A stretch of 64,000 nt of DNA from Treponema ruminis (GCA_017161305.1 CP031518.1:2666001-2730000), one strand, 5' to 3'. Counted from the stretch's first letter, positions 8,585 through 17,386 are shown. Notes: generated by a model not told the origin, from the letters alone. Numbers and translations: made by a program.

Positions 8585-9658
8585 ATGAAAAAGACGATTT
8601 TACTTCCGGCACTTTTGCTGCTGATTTTTGAAGGCTCAGCCTTTGCCCAGACATTGACCTTTACAAACACATTTGGAGGAAATGTCGATAACCTTAGCTC
8701 CTCAGACTTCATCCGCTATTTAAAAGACGAAAACGATGAATTTCAGAAAAAAAAGTTTTCAATTGGAGAGCGCGCGCAACTGGACCTCTCTTCCCCTGAA
8801 CTTGACGGCCGCATCCGACTCGATCTGGCAAGCCTGGACACAAAAGAAGATGAAGATGAGAATTTTTCCCTGAACTTAAAAGGCTACCTGGGCTTCAAGC
8901 CTGTAAGTTTTGCCACCCTTCTTGCAGGAAATTCCTTCTTCTCAAAATTCGTCATTCCGGCTTCTTACCTTCCGGCAAACGACGAGTATACCATTCACGG
9001 AAAGCTTACCGGTGCCGATGGAGCAGGAATTCTTTTACAGGCGGCAGGCTTCCGTCTTGGGGCAGCAACAGAAGCTGGTGAAGAGGCAGTCTTCAACTTT
9101 GGCGCTTCTTATGAACTAAAAAACGCCTTTAACATAGGAGCCACCATCCAGAACATTACCGACAAGGCCGGAAGTTTCGGCGTTTTTGCTGGATTCGATG
9201 CAATATATGACTTCAAGGTGGCAGGCGGCTACATCCGAAATTACAAGGGTGCCTACCTTCAGAATACAAAAGACGCCCTGCAGCTTTCTTTGCAATGGAT
9301 TTTAAGTGGAACAGGTTTTTCTGTATATGCAGAAGGACTTTTGGGACTTACAAACGACATTGGAGACGGCTCAGGCAAGCGTTATTACGACACCAAATTT
9401 CCCTGGTATACTGCCGCAAGGCTTCTTTACAAACTGAATGAAGACACGACTTTTTACCTGAAAGGCACTTCAGGATACGAACTGAAATCCAGCAAGGCAG
9501 GCGAAACGCTTACAAGATTCCAGCTTTACCCGCATTTTGACCACAAGACAAGCATGGGAACATTCCGCTCTGGAGTTCGATTCAGCTTTACCGACAAAAG
9601 GCAGCTGACAGCCGTTTCAATTCCCGTAAGCTGGTATTACAGTTTCAAAGTAAAATAA
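8585..9658 (+). CDS. putative outer-membrane beta-barrel protein
   Basis: No family recognised. The 357-residue precursor has a clear signal peptide (MKKTILLPALLLLIF to SAFAQ). The mature part alternates polar and hydrophobic residues in short amphipathic strands with Gly-rich turns and ends in an aromatic-rich strand (WYYSFKVK), the usual look of a porin-like barrel. I start at the ATG at 8585, right after the stop of the FGE gene; an earlier in-frame start would overlap that gene and spoil the signal peptide. Its place behind a secreted FGE-fold protein suggests a shared envelope role. Confidence 0.6.
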   Translation: MKKTILLPALLLLIFEGSAFAQTLTFTNTFGGNVDNLSSSDFIRYLKDENDEFQKKKFSIGERAQLDLSSPELDGRIRLDLASLDTKEDEDENFSLNLKGYLGFKPVSFATLLAGNSFFSKFVIPASYLPANDEYTIHGKLTGADGAGILLQAAGFRLGAATEAGEEAVFNFGASYELKNAFNIGATIQNITDKAGSFGVFAGFDAIYDFKVAGGYIRNYKGAYLQNTKDALQLSLQWILSGTGFSVYAEGLLGLTNDIGDGSGKRYYDTKFPWYTAARLLYKLNEDTTFYLKGTSGYELKSSKAGETLTRFQLYPHFDHKTSMGTFRSGVRFSFTDKRQLTAVSIPVSWYYSFKVK

Positions 9659-9703
9659 TGCCGCAAAAGAAAAACTGAAAAACCTTTATTTTCCTATTTA
9701 CCC

Positions 9704-9713
9704 AGTAGGTTAT
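9704..9713. promoter_or_regulatory. half-site resembling the 7666-7694 palindrome
   Basis: AGTAGGTTAT matches an arm of the palindrome between the FGE genes (ACTAGGTTAT) at 9 of 10 bases and lies about 55 bases before the start of the membrane winged-helix regulator. It may be an autoregulatory site. A 10-base match can arise by chance. Confidence 0.25.
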
Positions 9714-9766
9714 TATGTGATAAAATCTCCTTGCAAATCAGCAAACTTGTTAAGGGGATTTTCATC

Positions 9767-10681
9767 GTGAATTTAAGGAATAAAATTGCAATCACGAATT
9801 TCTGCTCTGTAATAATTCCCCTGACAGTAATTTTTATGGTTGTTTTCATCAAATCAGGGAAACTTCACCCGGAGAAAAGCGAAAAGTTTTCTTCGGCAGA
9901 AGTCATATATCATTTTGAAGAAAATGTCTCAAAGCTCACCTCAACCAATGTTTTTTCAAAGACCGGGGAAAATTACATTTCTTCTTCAGCAGCAGACTTA
10001 ACAGCTGAACTGGACTCAATAGGCTTTCATTTTAAAATTTTTACTGAAAATGCTGAATTTTTTAACAATTTAACGGAAAAAGAAACTGAGCTCATTTCTG
10101 AATTTCAAGAGAATTTCCTGAATGAAAATAAGGATGACAGGCTCGTCTTTTTTTTAAGGGCGGACGGTAAGAACCTGATTTATAAAAAAACTTCATTAAA
10201 AGAAGTGATTGCACTTTATGACCCAAGCCACGCCGACAAAAAATCACTGAACTCAGTCCTTCCAATTTCGTTTTTAAATTATGAAATAATAGTGATAATC
10301 GTTTTTTCAGTTGCCCTTTTTGTAATTTTTGTAAGTTTTCTTTCAAATTACTGGATTCAAAAATCCCTGCTGGAAACAAAAGAAAAAATCACCTGCGGAA
10401 AATTTACGATTTATCTGAGCACCATGAAGGTCTTTGTCGGCGGAAAAGAAATCGAGCTCAAGCGGCGGGAATTTGACCTTCTTGCATTTCTGGCGATTCA
10501 TCGCGGAGAAGTTTTTTCAAAGGCAGATTTACTTGAAAATGTCTGGGGTATGGATTCCACGGCAAATGAGCCGACTGTAGCCGTCCACATAAACCGTCTC
10601 AGGGAAAAGATTGAAAAGACACCGGAAAATCCCCGCTATCTCAAAACCGTGTGGGGAAAAGGCTATGTCCTTGTTCCCTAG
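9767..10681 (+). CDS. membrane-anchored winged-helix transcription regulator
   Basis: A one-component regulator with its DNA-binding domain at the C-terminus. A transmembrane helix near the N-terminus (VIIPLTVIFMVVFI) is followed by about 140 residues likely outside the membrane, a second helix (IIVIIVFSVALFVIFVSF), and an OmpR-type winged helix over the last 100 residues (REFDLLAFLAIHRGEVFSKA, VHINRLREKIE, VWGKGYVLVP). This is the reverse of CadC/ToxR order. I prefer the GTG at 9767, with AAGGGG 9 bases upstream; an in-frame TTG at 9731 would add 12 residues. It is downstream of the FGE/barrel genes and probably senses an envelope signal for them. Confidence 0.75.
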   Translation: MNLRNKIAITNFCSVIIPLTVIFMVVFIKSGKLHPEKSEKFSSAEVIYHFEENVSKLTSTNVFSKTGENYISSSAADLTAELDSIGFHFKIFTENAEFFNNLTEKETELISEFQENFLNENKDDRLVFFLRADGKNLIYKKTSLKEVIALYDPSHADKKSLNSVLPISFLNYEIIVIIVFSVALFVIFVSFLSNYWIQKSLLETKEKITCGKFTIYLSTMKVFVGGKEIELKRREFDLLAFLAIHRGEVFSKADLLENVWGMDSTANEPTVAVHINRLREKIEKTPENPRYLKTVWGKGYVLVP

Positions 10682-10761
10682 CCTGTGAAGTAAACGAGCC
10701 CCCCCCTGCAGCAAGGATGCAGGCGAACATCTTCGCCGTCACTCCCAGCACAACAGCAGTT

Positions 10762-11532
10762 TTATCCAAAAATCTCTTTTTTATGAAGGCTTCCAAGCTC
10801 GTGAGCAGCCTCCACAATTCCCAAACCGCTATGCTTAGACATAAAAGTTTTTAAATCAATGGAAAATCGATTCATTGAAAAGTGCTGGAAGACATATACC
10901 CTGTTCCAGAATTCTTCCGTTTTATCATAATCTTCGGAAAGTTCCTTTTTGTAACCCAGAAAAAGCCCCTTATCCTTTAACTCGGCATAACCGACAAGCC
11001 AAAGTTCAGGCTTAATTCCATCCTCACCGGCATTATTGCACAAGGCCTGATGAAGCATAGCCGTTTTTTCTGCCATGAAAATCTGACTTTCCAAAATAAG
11101 AGTGCGGACATCGTTGCCACCCTTTTTCAAAAGATATTTAAGGTGTGTCGTTTTTGCAGTATGAACAGGCGTTTTATTAAGAATTATGACATTTTTTCGG
11201 AAATCAGTGTTAAATTCAGCGTTCTTCTCAAAGAATCCTGCCGCAAGTTTGCCACTTTGACCAACGAGATATTTTTTATTCTTATCCAGCTGCTCGTCTT
11301 TGCCAGGGTTGTCACCAATCACAATCATACGAATATCAGATTTTTCTGTAATTTCATCAAGAGCAGAATTATAAACAACCGGAGTTTCAACCGGATAATC
11401 AGGCGTATCATCAGCAGAGGCCGCAATCTGCAACGGCTTAAGCAAATCCCCATAAGCCTTATTCATCTTCATACAATATGTACAAAATTCATCACGAAAA
11501 TCAGAAAAAATCTCAAATTGGTTCGGAGTCAT
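10762..11532 (-). CDS. uracil-DNA glycosylase superfamily protein
   Basis: Probable base-excision repair enzyme. The segment VIGDNPGKDEQ followed by KYLVGQSGKLAAGFFE matches the family 4/5 pattern G-x-x-PG-x-x-E and G-x-(S/A)-G. A later VFQHFSMNRFS could be the second catalytic loop with its histidine. An N-terminal CTYC pair is visible, but a convincing set of four iron-sulfur cysteines is not. The ATG at 11532 lies 6 bases after a TATAAT with no Shine-Dalgarno, suggesting leaderless translation; an upstream in-frame start at 11556 would lie before that box. Substrate specificity cannot be told. Confidence 0.65.
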   Translation of the reverse strand: MTPNQFEIFSDFRDEFCTYCMKMNKAYGDLLKPLQIAASADDTPDYPVETPVVYNSALDEITEKSDIRMIVIGDNPGKDEQLDKNKKYLVGQSGKLAAGFFEKNAEFNTDFRKNVIILNKTPVHTAKTTHLKYLLKKGGNDVRTLILESQIFMAEKTAMLHQALCNNAGEDGIKPELWLVGYAELKDKGLFLGYKKELSEDYDKTEEFWNRVYVFQHFSMNRFSIDLKTFMSKHSGLGIVEAAHELGSLHKKEIFG

Positions 11533-11665
11533 GAATTTATTATAAACTGAAAACAAAAAAATTGAAAATGAAATCTATGAAAAACACAGGACAGGGCAAT
11601 TTATCACAAAATCAGTCTGTTACAATGCCTTGATAAATGTAATTATCATTGACTAATCTTTTTTT

Positions 11666-12133
11666 ATGAATAAAACTTTGAATGTTATGAAGAACAACGA
11701 AATTTTAAATCACAACGAAGATGACAAAAATTTGACAGTCAGTGTCAAAAGCTTTTCATATAAAAAAGGTATTCCACATGATGAAAGTGGCCATGGAGGA
11801 GGATTCGTTTTTGATTGTCGCACACTCCCAAATCCGTATGATGACGAAAAATTACGCCCGCATACAGGCAAGGACAAGAATGTCGCGGAATTTCTTTCAT
11901 CAAAGCCGCAGGTTGCAGATTTTTTGGACTTGGCAGAAAAGCTAGTCTCAATGTCAATAAAAGAATATCCTGGAAAAAATTACAATCATCTTGAAGTTTG
12001 TTTCGGTTGTACTGGTGGTCATCACAGAAGCGTTTATTCTGCAGAAAGAATGGCAGAATTTTTAGGTAAAACTTTCAAAGGTATCAAGGTTGAACTACGG
12101 CACACAGCCCTGGAAAATTCAGAAAATTCATGA
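11666..12133 (+). CDS. stand-alone RapZ C-terminal domain protein
   Basis: A 155-residue protein made almost wholly of the RapZ C-terminal domain. It has FDCRTLPNPY, matching the family's D-x-R-x-LPNPY, and CFGCTGGHHRSVYSAE, matching GCTGG-x-HRSV, the phosphate/RNA-binding loop. In E. coli this domain binds the small RNA GlmZ and senses glucosamine-6-phosphate; the ATP-binding kinase-like N-terminal half is absent here. Function in this organism is unknown. It has its own terminator at 12160-12198 and converges on adhE. Confidence 0.75.
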   Translation: MNKTLNVMKNNEILNHNEDDKNLTVSVKSFSYKKGIPHDESGHGGGFVFDCRTLPNPYDDEKLRPHTGKDKNVAEFLSSKPQVADFLDLAEKLVSMSIKEYPGKNYNHLEVCFGCTGGHHRSVYSAERMAEFLGKTFKGIKVELRHTALENSENS

Positions 12134-12159
12134 TCACCCTGACCGATTCAAAATCTGAC

Positions 12160-12198
12160 AAAAAAGCCACACAGAGAAAACTCCATGTGGCTTTTTGT
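12160..12198. terminator. bidirectional terminator between the RapZ-like gene and adhE
   Basis: GCCACA (12166-12171) pairs with TGTGGC (12186-12191). The plus strand ends in CTTTTTGTTT and the minus strand in CTTTTTT, so the hairpin can stop transcription of both convergent genes. Confidence 0.75.
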
Positions 12199-12267
12199 TT
12201 ATCTAGTGGGTTTATAAAAACTCAACTTAGTTTTTCTCGTAAGAAAGGAACTTTAGTTCTTTGCGAC

Positions 12268-12314
12268 CAAGAACGGCAAAGCCGTTCTTGTAAGAAAAAC
12301 AGTTTACTGTTTTT
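12268..12314. repeat. tandem hairpins at the 3' end of adhE
   Basis: CAAGAACGGC-AAA-GCCGTTCTTG (12268-12290) is a perfect 10-bp stem. Beside it AAAAACAG-TTTA-CTGTTTTT overlaps the adhE stop. Neither has a clean U-tract in the adhE direction; they may protect the 3' end of the message ahead of the terminator at 12160-12198. Confidence 0.5.
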
Positions 12315-14931
12315 CAACAAACTCTTCAGTGTAGTAAGCGTCTGTAAGAATCTTCTTCATGTCCTCAACGAGTGGAACACGTGGGTTAACTGGAGAACAC
12401 TGATCCTCGTAAGCGAGGTAAGCGAGTTTCTCAACGTTAGCGAGATACTCTTTTTCATCCAAGCCCTGTCCCTTGAAGTTCATTACGATTCCAAGGCGTT
12501 TTCCGAGCTCACCACAAGCCTTAGCGTATGATTCTACGCCCTCTTCAATTGTCTTAGCTGGAAGACCGAGCATGCGAGCCAATTCTGCATAGCGCTCAGC
12601 AGCCTTGAAGTAGTTGTATTTTGGCCATGTTGAAAGTTTGTCCGGCTGTGTTCCGTTGTAGCGGATTGTGAATGGCAAGAGGATTGCATTTGCACGTCCG
12701 TGTGGAACGTGGAATTCACCACCGATTTTGTGAGCCATAGAGTGGTTCATACCGAGGAATGCATTTGCGAATGCCATACCTGCGAGACAAGAAGCGTTGT
12801 GCATCTTTTCGCGAGCTTCTGTGTCTGCACCACCGTTGTTGTAGCTTCTCTCGAGGTACTGGAATACCATCTTGATAGCCTGGATACAGAGACCGTCTGT
12901 GTAGTCGTTAGCCATTGTTGAAACATAAGCTTCTGTTGCGTGTGTAAGAACGTCCATACCTGTATCGGCAACGATCTTCTTTGGCAAGCCATAAGTGAAT
13001 GTTGGGTCAACGATAGCGATTGTTGGTGTGAGTGAGTAGTCAGCGAGTGGATACTTTTTGTGCTCTGTTTTGTCTGTGATAACAGCGAACGGAGTAACCT
13101 CTGAACCTGTACCAGATGTAGTTGGGATACAAACGAGCTGAGCCTTTTTGCCCAAGTCTGGGTAGCGGAAAGCACGCTTACGGATATCCATGAACTTCTG
13201 TTTGAGGTCGTTGAAGTCAACTTCTGGGTATTCGTAGAAGAGCCACATACCTTTAGCACAGTCCATAGAAGAACCACCACCAAGAGCGATGATTGTGTCT
13301 GGAGCGAATGTACGCATAAGTTCAACACCTTCGCGAACTGTCTGGATTGATGGATCCGGCTCAACGTCGCAGAAGAGCTGATACTGTACTGGATCGCGGC
13401 GGAGTTTGAGCTGATCAGTGATTTTGTCAACGAATCCAAGCTCAACCATAGAGCGGTCTGTTACGATGATAACTTTGTGAACATCCTTCATCTGGTGGAT
13501 GTACTCGATTGAGTCACGCTCAAAGAAGATTTTTGATGGAACTTTGAACCACTGCATATTATTTCGTCTCCTACCCAATTTTTTAACGTTCAAGAGGTTG
13601 ATTGCGCTAACGTTGTCGTCAGTTGAGTTGTGTCCGTAAGAACCACAACCAAGTGTAAGAGATGGGATGAATGCGTTGTATACGTTACCGATACCACCGA
13701 ATGTTGAAGGTGAGTTCCAGATTACGCGGATAGCTGGAACGAGGTCGCCGAATTTCTCTGCAAGCTCTTTGTTAGAAGTGTGGATTGCAGCTGAGTGACC
13801 GAGACCACCAAATTCGAGGAACTGTTTAGCCTTGCTCATACCGTCTTCTGTTGAAGAAGCCTTGAGTACTGCCAAAACTGGAGAAAGCTTTTCGCGAGTG
13901 AGTGGCTCGTTAACGCCAACTTCTTTACACTCAGCGAGGATGATGCTTGTGCGCTCTGGGATATCGAAACCAGCGTTCTTAGCGAGAACAACAGGGTTCA
14001 TACCTGGAACTACAGAGTTGAGTTTAGCAACAGTTGGGTCGCCGTCTACGCCGAACATGTATTTCTCGAGCATTTTCTTTTCTTTGTCGTTACAAAGATA
14101 TGCGCGGTACTCTTTGAATGTTTTGATTGCGTCGTTATAAATTTCTTTATCGATGATTGCGCCCTGTTCAGAAGCACAGATCATACCGTTATCGAATGCT
14201 TTTGACATTACGATATCGTTGATAGCCTGTTTGAGGTTGCAAGTCTTCTCAACGTATGCAGGAACGTTACCTGCACCTACACCGAGGGCTGGTTTACCCT
14301 GAGAGTAAGCAGCGCGAACCATTGCGTTACCACCAGTTGCCAAAATTGTAGCAACACCTGGGTGACCAATGAGAAGGTTTGTTTTTTCGAGTGATGGATC
14401 AACGATCCACTGAATACAATCTTTTGGAGCACCAGCTTTTACAGCAGCATCATATACAACTTTTGCAGCAGCGATAGAACAGTTGATTGCGCTCGGGTGG
14501 AATGAGAAGATGATTGGGTTTCGAGTTTTCAAACAAATGAGAGATTTGAAAATAGCTGTTGAAGTTGGGTTTGTAACAGGTGTAAGACCAGCAACAACAC
14601 CGACTGGCTCTGCGATTTTTACAACGCCTGTAACATCATTGTCTTCAATAACACCGACAGTTTTGAGGTGGCGCATGTGGTTTACAACATACTCACAAGC
14701 AAAGAGATTCTTTGTAGCTTTGTCCTCAAATACACCACGTTTTGTTTCCTCAACGGCAAGTTTTGCGAGCGAGCCGTGCTGATCGAGTGCGGCTACACTG
14801 GCTTTTGCAACGATGTAGTCAATCTTTTCCTGATCGTAAGAAGCATATGCTTCCAACGCCTTCTGAGCTTTTGCAACAAGCTCATTGATTTCTTTCTGTG
14901 GTTCTGAAAGTTCAGTTTTTTCTTCAGCCAT
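12304..14931 (-). CDS. adhE: bifunctional acetaldehyde-CoA/alcohol dehydrogenase
   Basis: Reduces acetyl-CoA to acetaldehyde and then ethanol, regenerating NAD+ in fermentation; it forms spirosomes in E. coli. At 875 residues the length is normal. The N-terminal half is an aldehyde dehydrogenase with catalytic cysteine in NGMICASEQGAI. The C-terminal half is an iron-dependent alcohol dehydrogenase with a GGGSSMDCAK NAD-binding loop and metal histidines in GMNHSMAHKIGGEFHVPHGR. I start at 14931, where AGGAG lies 11 bases upstream, rather than nine codons earlier. It implies an ethanol-forming anaerobe. It is transcribed alone. Confidence 0.96.
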   Translation of the reverse strand: MAEEKTELSEPQKEINELVAKAQKALEAYASYDQEKIDYIVAKASVAALDQHGSLAKLAVEETKRGVFEDKATKNLFACEYVVNHMRHLKTVGVIEDNDVTGVVKIAEPVGVVAGLTPVTNPTSTAIFKSLICLKTRNPIIFSFHPSAINCSIAAAKVVYDAAVKAGAPKDCIQWIVDPSLEKTNLLIGHPGVATILATGGNAMVRAAYSQGKPALGVGAGNVPAYVEKTCNLKQAINDIVMSKAFDNGMICASEQGAIIDKEIYNDAIKTFKEYRAYLCNDKEKKMLEKYMFGVDGDPTVAKLNSVVPGMNPVVLAKNAGFDIPERTSIILAECKEVGVNEPLTREKLSPVLAVLKASSTEDGMSKAKQFLEFGGLGHSAAIHTSNKELAEKFGDLVPAIRVIWNSPSTFGGIGNVYNAFIPSLTLGCGSYGHNSTDDNVSAINLLNVKKLGRRRNNMQWFKVPSKIFFERDSIEYIHQMKDVHKVIIVTDRSMVELGFVDKITDQLKLRRDPVQYQLFCDVEPDPSIQTVREGVELMRTFAPDTIIALGGGSSMDCAKGMWLFYEYPEVDFNDLKQKFMDIRKRAFRYPDLGKKAQLVCIPTTSGTGSEVTPFAVITDKTEHKKYPLADYSLTPTIAIVDPTFTYGLPKKIVADTGMDVLTHATEAYVSTMANDYTDGLCIQAIKMVFQYLERSYNNGGADTEAREKMHNASCLAGMAFANAFLGMNHSMAHKIGGEFHVPHGRANAILLPFTIRYNGTQPDKLSTWPKYNYFKAAERYAELARMLGLPAKTIEEGVESYAKACGELGKRLGIVMNFKGQGLDEKEYLANVEKLAYLAYEDQCSPVNPRVPLVEDMKKILTDAYYTEEFVEKQ

Positions 14932-15121
14932 CTGAAATACTCCTTTGCATTTATACAAAAAAATTCTGACTTATATTAGCACAAAATCAATTGCTCTGCT
15001 ATAGAATTTAGAATTTTCTTGCAAGATTTTTAACTATTCAGTGGAGATTTACACTAAAAAGTGAAAAACCGACCCCGTCTTAATCTTCTATAAACTGTGT
15101 TTTTTTAATATAATTCAAGCT

Positions 15122-16423
15122 ATGAGAAAAGTTTTAACAGCATCATCAAACAAGATTATAATCAACACCGTAAAAAATGCCTGCGAGCTCTATCCCGCCT
15201 TTTTTGCAACCGACATATTCGACACAACGGAAGAAATCATCCGCTACATCGATTACGAACTCCCGGAAATTAAAGTCATCGACTTCACATCAGAAAATAT
15301 TGACTGCGACAAAATCCTTCAGAATATCGCAGATGACACCTGGCTGCACTACGGCGGTGTAATTGCAGTCTGCAACAGCCACAAGCAGGTTGAGGAAATC
15401 GAGCACCGCAAGAACCCTAACATCCTTGCAATCCAAACGGTCGGAGACTTCCAGAATCACTTCACCCGAATTCTCCGCATCCTTTACCAGAACCAGCGCT
15501 TCCTTTTCAACCGAGGTATGAGGGACATCATCGGCAGCGAAGAATCAGCTTCATTCACTTTCGGCAACGATCCCATGGACTGCCTTTTCTACACAAACTT
15601 CCTCGTCAACTATCTTTACAATACCAACCGAATCTCTGACGGCGAGCGCTTCAGCCTGCAGATGACTTTCAGCGAGCTTGTCACAAACGCACTTGAGCAT
15701 GGCAACCTTGAAATCGACTACGACACAAAATCAGACTGGCTCAACAAGGGCGGCAACATGATTCAGCTCATCCGCGAAAGGGCAAAAGACCCGCGCTATG
15801 CAAAAAGACGGATTAAAATCTCATACAACATCGGCCGTACAACCTCACAGTTCTCAATCGCCGACGACGGAAACGGCTTTAACTGGAGGGAGCGCCTGGC
15901 AAAAGCCGAAGCTGACGAGAGCATGCTTCACGGACGCGGAATTTCCCTGAGCAAGAGCGTCGTTCAATCAATGACTTACAACGAAAAAGGAAACGAAGTC
16001 ACCTTTACAATCGCAAACCTCAGAAACACATCTTCAGCCGTTCCTGGCAAAATGACCCAGTTCGAGACAGTCGAATACAAGGACAAGGATGTGGTCTGCC
16101 GCGAGGGCGAATACAGCAACGACCTTTTCTTCATTCTTTCGGGCAGATTCGCCGTTTACGCAAACAATAAGCTGGCAACAGTTCTCACGCCAAACGACCT
16201 CTTCATCGGAGAAATGGCCTTCCTTTTAAATGACCGACGCACGGCAACAATTCTCGCCGTTGGTGACTGCCGCCTCATCCGCATTCCAAAAGCAGACTTT
16301 CTTCTAATGATTCGAAAGAACCCCCACTACGGAATCTTCTTGAGCAAAATGCTGGCCCAGCGCCTTTTGAGGCAGACAAACCAGACAATCGAACTTAAAA
16401 AACAGGTCGGAGAAAAGGCCTGA
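15122..16423 (+). CDS. anti-sigma-type histidine-kinase-like ATPase with cyclic-nucleotide-binding domain
   Basis: The 433 residues hold three parts. Residues 1-125 look like a response-regulator fold but lack a clear phosphoacceptor motif. Residues about 140-300 are an HATPase of the RsbW/serine-kinase type: N-box FSELVTNALEHGN (E185, N189), G1 box DDGNGF (248-253), G2 box GRGISL (271-276). Residues about 315-420 are a cNMP-binding (Crp-like) barrel with FIGEMAFLLNDRRTATI. There is no helix-turn-helix. It could be a switch kinase controlled by a cyclic nucleotide. TATAAT at 15109-15114 stands 7 bases before the ATG with no Shine-Dalgarno, so the message may be leaderless. Confidence 0.8.
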   Translation: MRKVLTASSNKIIINTVKNACELYPAFFATDIFDTTEEIIRYIDYELPEIKVIDFTSENIDCDKILQNIADDTWLHYGGVIAVCNSHKQVEEIEHRKNPNILAIQTVGDFQNHFTRILRILYQNQRFLFNRGMRDIIGSEESASFTFGNDPMDCLFYTNFLVNYLYNTNRISDGERFSLQMTFSELVTNALEHGNLEIDYDTKSDWLNKGGNMIQLIRERAKDPRYAKRRIKISYNIGRTTSQFSIADDGNGFNWRERLAKAEADESMLHGRGISLSKSVVQSMTYNEKGNEVTFTIANLRNTSSAVPGKMTQFETVEYKDKDVVCREGEYSNDLFFILSGRFAVYANNKLATVLTPNDLFIGEMAFLLNDRRTATILAVGDCRLIRIPKADFLLMIRKNPHYGIFLSKMLAQRLLRQTNQTIELKKQVGEKA

Positions 16424-16451
16424 ACGCGATTTTATTTGCGAACTTTCAAGT

Positions 16452-16498
16452 CCTCACGCAATTGTCTTATTTTCAGCAATCTGCGTGAGGATTTTTTT
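16452..16498 (+). terminator. terminator inside the 3' end of a convergent gene
   Basis: CCTCACGCA (16452-16460) pairs with TGCGTGAGG (16482-16490), followed by ATTTTTTT. It terminates the plus-strand cNMP/ATPase gene while coding for the last residues and stop of the minus-strand peptidase. Confidence 0.75.
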
Positions 16499-17386
16499 CA
16501 TCAGGACATAGCTTTCAGGAGTCAGGCTTAAGAAATTGTCGTATTCAGTGTGAAAAAGCCTCCAGGTCATGGGCATTTTCTCACTGTATTTGAACTTTTG
16601 AATCGAAAGGTCAGCCGCGTTTTTTGAGTCAGAATCTATGCGGCAGTTCATCACGGCCTTTTCAAGATTCTTGTCCGACATCAGGTTACTATAATAGAAA
16701 GAAACTTCATCTTTTGGCAAAAAAGTGATTGCAACGGCAGGAATTCCACAGGCGAGGAAGCCCGCATTATCGCTGTAAGGAACCGGAAGAGTCATCCAGG
16801 AATTGGGCATTGATTTTTTAAGGAGATTCTGGGTGCGCTCATACAAATCAAGGAATTTTTTCTTAAAGGGCCCCGAAATTTTTGAATCCAGACCGGCACG
16901 GGCAAGAACCGCAACCTCTCCCCGCCCGCAGGCATCAAAGACATAAACATCATCGTTAGTGATTCCAATCTTTCTGAACAAATCCGCCAGGGCAAAGGCC
17001 CCCTGGGAAGAAACGCCCTCCGCTCCAAGTTCCTCGCCGTCAGTAAAAAAAATGCGGACATTGTGGACCGGCCGGCTCTTAAAGAGATTTGCCGCAAAGT
17101 CAGCAAGAGCAAAATTGGCAAGGGAATTGTCATTGGCTCCGGGACTTCCGGCAACACGGTCATAATGAGAGATTATCGTCTTGACTTTGAACATTGGATT
17201 ATAAGCCGTCGATGGAAAATTGACGTAAAGGTGCTTTTTTTCGCCCAAAGGAATTACGGAAGTCTTAACGCCCAACTCAGAAAGATAATCACGCAAAAAA
17301 TTAAGCCTGTCACAATCCGCGGCAATATACTTTTGAAAAGAAGAAGAATCAAAATCTAAACCGTGAATATCTGACAGGCCGTTCAT
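16454..17386 (-). CDS. M28-family zinc peptidase
   Basis: Probable aminopeptidase of 310 residues without an obvious signal peptide, so cytoplasmic. The metal site is visible in order: SHYDRVAGSPGANDN (His and bridging Asp), FFTDGEELGAEG (Glu pair), VFDACGRGE (Asp) and WRLFHTEYDN (distal His). Substrate cannot be told. It starts 35 bases after dnaJ on the same strand, so it may be transcribed with the chaperone genes. Its 3' end overlaps the terminator of the convergent gene. Confidence 0.8.
   Translation of the reverse strand: MNGLSDIHGLDFDSSSFQKYIAADCDRLNFLRDYLSELGVKTSVIPLGEKKHLYVNFPSTAYNPMFKVKTIISHYDRVAGSPGANDNSLANFALADFAANLFKSRPVHNVRIFFTDGEELGAEGVSSQGAFALADLFRKIGITNDDVYVFDACGRGEVAVLARAGLDSKISGPFKKKFLDLYERTQNLLKKSMPNSWMTLPVPYSDNAGFLACGIPAVAITFLPKDEVSFYYSNLMSDKNLEKAVMNCRIDSDSKNAADLSIQKFKYSEKMPMTWRLFHTEYDNFLSLTPESYVLMKKILTQIAENKTIA

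Noticed and set aside
14960..15010. TTAGCAC...GCTCTGCTA near adhE as a CIRCE heat-shock element
   Set aside because: The right arm does not match GAGTGCTAA and the gene is not a chaperone. No CIRCE was found upstream of grpE either.
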